The notes beneath the pieces were generated by a model. It searched no databases and was not told where the DNA came from. It saw nothing but the letters and a program-made list of their open reading frames with translations. The position numbers were made by a program, and so were the translations under genes. DNA of 38,415 nt. It comes from Lachnospiraceae bacterium. GTDB lineage: Bacteria; Bacillota; Clostridia; Lachnospirales; Lachnospiraceae. The stretch covers positions 1 to 38,415 of the forward strand of contig JAQXFO010000005.1 of the NCBI GenBank assembly GCA_029005135.1, written 5' to 3'. Below, in pieces: positions 33,742 through 38,415 of this stretch (its first letter is position 1; every line of letters begins with the position of its first letter).

Positions 33742-35070
33742 ATGAGCAAACCGATTGTGGCGGTCGTGGGACGGCCGAATGTCGGCAAATCAACGCTTTT
33801 TAATGTCCTTGCCGGATCCGATATCTCGATCGTTAAGGATACACCCGGTGTCACAAGGGACCGCATTTACGCGGAGGTGGATTGGACAGGCTATGCCTTT
33901 ACACTGATCGATACGGGCGGCATCGAGCCGGAATCCAACGACCGTATTCTGAAGGAGATGCGGGCTCAGGCCCAGATTGCCATCGACACGGCGGATGTGA
34001 TCATTTTCATGGTCGACGTCAGACAGGGACTCGTCGATGCCGATTTCCAGGTGGCCAATATGCTGCGCAAGTCGGGCAAGCCGATCGTGCTGTGCGTCAA
34101 CAAGGCTGACAGTTATCAGAAAGCCCTGCCCGATGTGTACGAATTCTACAATCTCGGTCTGGGTGAGCCCTACCCGGTCTCATCGGTCAACCGGCAGGGT
34201 ATCGGTGATCTGCTGGATGAAGTGACGAAGTATTTTGATGAAACCTCGATGGCAGATGAGGAAGAGGAGCTGCCGCGCATCGCCATCGTCGGAAAACCGA
34301 ATGTGGGAAAATCTTCCATCGTCAACAAGCTGCTGGGGGAGAACCGCTGCATCGTCTCCGATATCGCCGGCACTACCCGGGATGCCATCGACAGCCGGGT
34401 GCGCTGGAATAAAAAGGATTATATTTTCGTCGATACCGCCGGTCTCAGACGGAAGAGCCGTGTCAATGAGGAACTGGAGCGCTTTATGGTCATCCGGACG
34501 GTCAGTGCCGTGGAGAGGGCCGATATCGTTGTGGTCGTCATCGATGCCACCGAGGGCGTGACCGAACAGGATGCCAAGATCGCGGGTGTTGCCCACGAGC
34601 GGGGTAAGGGCATCATCGTGGCTGTCAACAAGTGGGACGCCGTCGAGAAAGATGATAAGACTATGAACAAGTTCCGTGACGATGTCCGTCAGGTTCTGTC
34701 CTTTATGCCTTACGCCGAGATCATTTTCATATCGGCGGAGACGGGACAGCGCCTGCCGAAGCTTTTCGACACGATCGAGGCCGTGCTGGCCAATCAGTCG
34801 AAGCGCATCGCCACGGGTGTCCTCAATGAGATCCTGGCCGAAGCCGTGGCACTTAATCAGCCGCCGACGGACAAGGGCAGGCGTCTGCGCCTTTTCTATA
34901 TCACGCAGGTCAGCATCAAGCCGCCGACCTTTGTGATCTTTGTCAATGACAAAAAGCTGATGCATTTCTCCTATACACGCTATCTGGAGAACCGCATCCG
35001 CGATGCTTTTGATTTTAAGGGGACAGCCCTTCACTTTATTATCCGCGAGCGGAAGGAGAACGAGAAATGA
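33742..35070 (+). CDS. der: Ribosome biogenesis GTPase Der (EngA)
   Basis: Essential GTPase for 50S subunit assembly, with two tandem G domains. Of the 442 residues, the first domain has GRPNVGKST (residues 10-18), DTGGIE and NKAD. The second has GKPNVGKSS near residue 185, [10 protein letters not shown] and NKWD. A KH-like RNA-binding domain fills the last 85 or so residues ([20 protein letters not shown]). The length is normal. AAGGGGG precedes the ATG. Its stop overlaps the plsY start as ATGA. The trio der-plsY-gpsA is a common arrangement in Bacillota. Confidence 0.98.
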   Translation: MSKPIVAVVGRPNVGKSTLFNVLAGSDISIVKDTPGVTRDRIYAEVDWTGYAFTLIDTGGIEPESNDRILKEMRAQAQIAIDTADVIIFMVDVRQGLVDADFQVANMLRKSGKPIVLCVNKADSYQKALPDVYEFYNLGLGEPYPVSSVNRQGIGDLLDEVTKYFDETSMADEEEELPRIAIVGKPNVGKSSIVNKLLGENRCIVSDIAGTTRDAIDSRVRWNKKDYIFVDTAGLRRKSRVNEELERFMVIRTVSAVERADIVVVVIDATEGVTEQDAKIAGVAHERGKGIIVAVNKWDAVEKDDKTMNKFRDDVRQVLSFMPYAEIIFISAETGQRLPKLFDTIEAVLANQSKRIATGVLNEILAEAVALNQPPTDKGRRLRLFYITQVSIKPPTFVIFVNDKKLMHFSYTRYLENRIRDAFDFKGTALHFIIRERKENEK

Positions 35071-35729
35071 CGGCGTTCCTGACTCATATGCTGTCTCTGG
35101 GCATCGGCTATCTCTTTGGCCTGTTCCAGACAGCTTTTATCTATGGCAAATGCTGCGGCATCGATATCCGGACCGTAGGCTCCGGCAATTCCGGCGCCAC
35201 CAACGCTCTGCGAAATCTCGGACTGAAGGCCGGCCTGACGGTCTTTGTCGGCGATGTTCTCAAATGCGTTCTGGCGATCTGTCTGACGCGCTTCCTTTTC
35301 GCGGGTGACAGCCCGGCGATGCGTGAGATCGTGACACTGTATACCGGTTTCGGCTGTATCCTGGGTCACAATTTTCCCTTTTATATGAACTTTAAAGGAG
35401 GCAAGGGCGTGGCCTGCTCCTTCGCCGTGGCTTTGATGATCAACTGGCCGGCAGCCCTCATCGGTATGGCCGTCTTTTTTGCCATCTTTTTCTCGGTTCA
35501 CTATGTCTCCGTCGGCTCCCTGACAGGTCTGACCCTTGTTTACGGGACGATCCTTTTCCGGGGACTGGGCGGCGTCTTCGGTCTTTCGGCCGGTCAGAAG
35601 TGTCAGTATGCCATGATTATTGTCGTGATTCTCTTCATGGCTTTCTGGCAGCATCGCGAAAATATTCGCCGCCTGAGGCATCACAGCGAGAATAAGACGT
35701 ATTTCACCAGGAAAAAAGGAGGCAGCTAA
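35067..35729 (+). CDS. plsY: Glycerol-3-phosphate acyltransferase PlsY
   Basis: Membrane enzyme that moves the acyl group of acyl phosphate (from PlsX) to glycerol-3-phosphate, making lysophosphatidic acid. The 220 residues have several hydrophobic helices and the three PlsY motifs: [34 protein letters not shown], and HRENIRRL near the C terminus. It is translationally coupled to der, and gpsA, the source of glycerol-3-phosphate, follows after one base. The short basic tail ([10 protein letters not shown]) is typical. Confidence 0.96.
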   Translation: MTAFLTHMLSLGIGYLFGLFQTAFIYGKCCGIDIRTVGSGNSGATNALRNLGLKAGLTVFVGDVLKCVLAICLTRFLFAGDSPAMREIVTLYTGFGCILGHNFPFYMNFKGGKGVACSFAVALMINWPAALIGMAVFFAIFFSVHYVSVGSLTGLTLVYGTILFRGLGGVFGLSAGQKCQYAMIIVVILFMAFWQHRENIRRLRHHSENKTYFTRKKGGS

Positions 35730-35730
35730 C

Positions 35731-36732
35731 GTGATAAAAACAGCGGTTCTGGGTGCCGGTGCCTGGGGTATCGGCCTTTCCCGCGTTCTCATCGATAATG
35801 GTCATGAGGTAACGCTCTGGTCCGTCTTCGAATCGGATCTGACGTCCCTCCGTGCTGACGGGACTGCCGGGAATAAGCTTCCCGGCATTGTTTTCCCGAA
35901 GGCGGAAGCCTATACCACCGATCTTGAGGCGGCCATGGCCGGTAAGGATATCCTTGTGCTGGCGGTGGCCTCGCCCTATGTCCGTTCGACCTGCGAAAGC
36001 ATGAAACCCTATATCCGCAAGGGACAGATCATCGTTTCGGCGGCCAAGGGCATCGAAGACGGTTCGTATCTGACAATGACGCAGATCATCGAGGAGGTTT
36101 TACCGGAAGCGAGGGTCTGCGCGCTGTCGGGGCCGAGTCATGCCGAAGAAGTGGCACTCTGTCTGCCCACCACGGTGGTGGCGGCATCGACGGATAAGGC
36201 AGCCGCGGACTCAGTACAGAGTCTTTTTATGAATCCTGTTTTCCGTGTCTACACCAGTGAAGATGTCCTCGGTGTCGAGCTGGGCGGTGCTTTGAAAAAT
36301 GTGATTGCTCTGGCTGCCGGTACCGCCGACGGTCTGGGCTACGGTGATAACTGCAAAGCGGCTCTGATGACCCGCGGGATTCACGAGATCACCAATCTGG
36401 CTCTGAAGATGGGCGCCAAAGCGGAGACTTTAAGCGGTCTGTCGGGGATCGGCGATCTCATTGTCACCTGTACCTCAGTCCACAGCCGTAATCGCCGCGC
36501 CGGTTTTCTCATCGGACAGGGGTTTTCTGTTGAAGCTGCCATGGAAGAGGTGAAACAGGTGGTGGAAGGTGTCTATGCGGCCAAAGCCGCCTATCATCTG
36601 GGGATGAAATATCAGGTGGAACTGCCGATCATCGAGCAGGTGAACGCCGTTCTGTTCGAAAAAAAAGATCCCCGGCTGGCAGTCGAGGATCTGATGATGC
36701 GTCATAAAAAAGCGGAGATCTGCCGCTCATAA
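35731..36732 (+). CDS. gpsA: Glycerol-3-phosphate dehydrogenase [NAD(P)+]
   Basis: Reduces dihydroxyacetone phosphate to glycerol-3-phosphate for phospholipid synthesis. The 333 residues start with the nucleotide-binding VLGAGAWGIGLSRVL, then SAAKGIEDGSYLTM, LSGPSHAEEVAL, the catalytic lysine in GGALKNVIALAAG, and GLSGIGDLIVTCTS. The start is a GTG at 35731, supported by AGGAGG (35717-35722) eight bases upstream. No clear terminator lies between it and the convergent aldo/keto reductase gene, only 35 bases away. Confidence 0.97.
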   Translation: MIKTAVLGAGAWGIGLSRVLIDNGHEVTLWSVFESDLTSLRADGTAGNKLPGIVFPKAEAYTTDLEAAMAGKDILVLAVASPYVRSTCESMKPYIRKGQIIVSAAKGIEDGSYLTMTQIIEEVLPEARVCALSGPSHAEEVALCLPTTVVAASTDKAAADSVQSLFMNPVFRVYTSEDVLGVELGGALKNVIALAAGTADGLGYGDNCKAALMTRGIHEITNLALKMGAKAETLSGLSGIGDLIVTCTSVHSRNRRAGFLIGQGFSVEAAMEEVKQVVEGVYAAKAAYHLGMKYQVELPIIEQVNAVLFEKKDPRLAVEDLMMRHKKAEICRS

Positions 36733-36767
36733 GGCGGCGGATATTCCGGAAAAACGAAAGGCCTGAC

Positions 36768-37607
36768 TCAGATGTCATCCAGAGAGAGCTGATCTTTCAG
36801 GTCATCGGGAATGTTGGCTGAGCGGAAATTTTCATTCATGCTGTCAAGGGTCTGCATCTCGACCTCATCCAGCTCAAAGTCAAATATCTGATAGTTGCTG
36901 AGAATCCTGGCGGGATGGACGGATTTCGGAATCGGGCAGATGTCCTTCTGGAGCAGCCAGCGAAGACCGATCTGGGCTGTCGTCCGATGATATTTGTCCG
37001 CGATCTTCTCGATCACGGCCCGGTTCAGATAGGCACCGCGGGCCAGCGGCGCATAGGCCTGGACGACGATGCCGTTTCTCCGGCAGAAGTCCAGAAGATT
37101 CTGGCGGTTCCACAGAGGGTGGTACTCGATCTGATTGACCGCCGGGACGATATCGAAATTCGTCATGATCTCGGTCAGCTGACGTTCGTTAAAGTTCGAA
37201 ACACCGATGGCGCGGACGCGGCCGTCGCGGTACAGCTTCTCGAGAACACGCCAGGTCTCCTCATAATAACCGGGAACCGGCCAGTGGATCAGGTACAGAT
37301 CCACATACTCAAGCCCCAGCCGTTCAAGGGAACGGTTGAAGGCATTTTCCACATCGCCGAGACGCTGGGCGGTATTCCAGACCTTGGTGGTGATGAAATA
37401 CGCTTCACGAGGCAGTCTGAGAGCCTTCAGGGCCGCACCGACACCTTCCTCATTGCGGTAGACCGAGGCAGTATCGATCAGGCGATAACCGACGGAAAAA
37501 GCATCCTTGATGGCTGACTGGACTTCGCCGTCGGCAGCGGCCTTATAGACGCCGAGCCCCAGACGCGGCATGGCGACGCCGTTATTCAAGAAAATGGTAT
37601 CGTTCAC
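36768..37607 (-). CDS. Aldo/keto reductase
   Basis: NADPH-dependent carbonyl reductase of the AKR superfamily. I place the start at a GTG (37605-37607), five bases after TGGAGG, giving 279 residues that begin MNDTIFLNNG; the ATG at 37661 would add 18 residues without homology to the family. The catalytic tetrad is present: Asp and Tyr in DTASVYRNEE, Lys in FITTKVWN and His in LIHWPVPG. IGVSNFNERQ and NQIEYHPLW are typical, and IPKSVHPARILSN binds the cofactor phosphate. It is closest in type to the YvgN/glyoxal reductase group. The physiological substrate is not evident and no pathway partner is adjacent. Confidence 0.92.
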   Translation of the reverse strand: MNDTIFLNNGVAMPRLGLGVYKAAADGEVQSAIKDAFSVGYRLIDTASVYRNEEGVGAALKALRLPREAYFITTKVWNTAQRLGDVENAFNRSLERLGLEYVDLYLIHWPVPGYYEETWRVLEKLYRDGRVRAIGVSNFNERQLTEIMTNFDIVPAVNQIEYHPLWNRQNLLDFCRRNGIVVQAYAPLARGAYLNRAVIEKIADKYHRTTAQIGLRWLLQKDICPIPKSVHPARILSNYQIFDFELDEVEMQTLDSMNENFRSANIPDDLKDQLSLDDI

Positions 37608-37697
37608 AGTAACCTCCAATCTAAAGCATTTTATCATATAAACATGACGATTAAGAAACATAAGTATTAATTTTGATTTACGGGGGAAAAGCGGTCA

Positions 37698-38330
37698 ATG
37701 AGTTATCGTTCCTATACCTTAGAAAACTTTGAAGAAGCGCTGGGCGCGAAATCGTCCGTGCCGGGCGGCGGAGGCGCCGCGGGCTATACGGCCGCCCTGT
37801 CGGCTGCTCTGGGACGTATGGTTATCGCCTTCACGGTGGGAAAAAAGACTTATGCCGAATGGGAAGATACGCTTCTGGACTGCCGCCGGAGGCTCAGGGA
37901 TCTGGGACAGCGCGCCCTCGACAGTATTGATCGGGATGCCGAGGTCTTTGAACCGCTGTCCCGGGCTTACGGACTGCCGAAGACAACGCCTGAAGAAGAG
38001 GAGAAGCGCCGTGCCGTTCTGGAAGTGTGTCTGCTGGAGGCGGCCTCATCACCGCTGGAACTGCTGCGCCTATGTGACGAGCTCACCGGTGCCCTCGAAG
38101 AAGCGGCGGCCCACGGCTCCCGGCTCATGCGTTCCGATGCCGGCTGTGCGGCAGCCCTATGCCGGGCGTCCATGACCTGTGCCCTGATGAACGTCTATAT
38201 CAATACCCGTCTGATGACAAACCGGGAAAAGGCTGAAGCCATGAACCGGGAAGCGGAGGCACTTGCGGTGAAAAACGATCGCCGCCTGGCCGCTGTCAGC
38301 GACAGGATTACGGAGGAACTGAAAAAATGA
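37698..38330 (+). CDS. fchA: Cyclodeaminase/cyclohydrolase family protein (FchA-like)
   Basis: All-helical folate enzyme of the formimidoyl-THF cyclodeaminase family. In anaerobes such proteins act as methenyl-THF cyclohydrolases or cyclodeaminases. The 210 residues match the family length. SVPGGGGAAGYTAALSAAL (residues 20-38) is the conserved glycine-rich folate-binding helix start; VIAFTVGKKTY and SDAGCAAALCRASMTCALMNV are also typical. The stop codon overlaps a probable folD start, which supports a one-carbon role: FolD supplies or uses the same intermediate. Cyclodeaminase and cyclohydrolase cannot be told apart from sequence by eye. The ribosome binding site is weak, GGGGG about ten bases before the ATG. 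Confidence 0.85.
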   Translation: MSYRSYTLENFEEALGAKSSVPGGGGAAGYTAALSAALGRMVIAFTVGKKTYAEWEDTLLDCRRRLRDLGQRALDSIDRDAEVFEPLSRAYGLPKTTPEEEEKRRAVLEVCLLEAASSPLELLRLCDELTGALEEAAAHGSRLMRSDAGCAAALCRASMTCALMNVYINTRLMTNREKAEAMNREAEALAVKNDRRLAAVSDRITEELKK

Positions 38331-38415
38331 CTTTGATTTATAAGGGACGGGAGACGGCTGTCCGTATCGATAAGGAAACCGCCGTGCGGGTGACGGCACT
38401 GAGAGAAAAGGGGAT
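38327..38415 (+). CDS. folD: Probable FolD, N-terminal fragment cut by window end
   Basis: An open frame starts with an ATG overlapping the fchA stop (ATGA) and runs off the window after 29 codons. The start MTLIYKGRETAVRI and the pattern of a short strand, then a charged helix ending LREKG, fit the N terminus of methylene-THF dehydrogenase/cyclohydrolase. The neighbouring fchA gene makes that the best guess. The catalytic Lys and Tyr regions lie beyond the window, so this is not proven. Confidence 0.55.
   Translation, partial: MTLIYKGRETAVRIDKETAVRVTALREKG

Noticed and set aside
36733-36767. Terminator search between gpsA and the aldo/keto reductase gene
   Set aside because: No stem followed by a T run was found in the 35 bases.

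Overview
The window looks like chromosomal DNA of an anaerobic, acetate-forming member of the Bacillota (Firmicutes), probably a clostridial lineage. The evidence is the gene order rpmF-plsX-rnc-smc-ftsY, strong AGGAGG ribosome binding sites, sigma-70-type promoters, acetate production through Pta-AckA, a very large 2-hydroxyacyl-CoA dehydratase activase of the type seen in amino-acid-fermenting anaerobes, and a clostridial-type long PRPP synthetase. GC content is about 55-58% by eye and leucine codons are mostly CTG/CTC. I cannot assign a genus. I see no insertion sequence, phage gene or CRISPR array.

Layout. 1-2214: pta (5' end cut by the window) and ackA. 2283-10196: rpmF, then plsX-rnc-smc-ftsY-ilvA, tightly packed and closed by a hairpin terminator. 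10301-14611 (minus): one 1436-residue activase/dehydratase-like protein. 14751-16344: tgt and yajC. 16470-22469: leuB-ilvD-ilvB, a DUF308 membrane protein and an Mrp/ApbC iron-sulfur carrier. 22586-22658: tRNA-Thr(CGT). 22926-26693: xdhABC, a molybdenum purine hydroxylase with its own promoter and several inverted repeats upstream. 26818-29158 (minus): tyrA-aroA. 29345-31435: an EF-G paralogue with altered guanine-recognition motifs. 31587-33605 (minus): prs and a short-chain dehydrogenase. 33742-36732: der-plsY-gpsA. 36768-37607 (minus): an aldo/keto reductase. 37698 to the end: a cyclodeaminase-family gene and the first 29 codons of a probable folD.

How the genes work together. Pta-AckA makes ATP and acetate from acetyl-CoA. 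PlsX, PlsY and GpsA supply the first steps of phospholipid synthesis, although plsX lies about 31 kb from plsY-gpsA. LeuB, IlvD, IlvB and IlvA cover parts of branched-chain amino acid synthesis. Mrp could serve the Fe-S enzymes IlvD and XdhC. AroA and TyrA belong to aromatic amino acid synthesis, and FchA/FolD to one-carbon folate metabolism.

Most of the window is ordinary core genome. The points most worth a second look are: (1) a sharp change in codon use inside pta near position 600-660, which suggests a chimeric contig end or recombination; (2) two divergent genes, the giant activase and tgt, whose promoters abut their start codons and so predict leaderless mRNAs; (3) the EF-G paralogue with TNMD in place of NKxD, a changed G5 and no switch-II histidine; (4) inverted repeats clustered upstream of xdhABC. 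I did not find a convincing wholly new multi-gene system.
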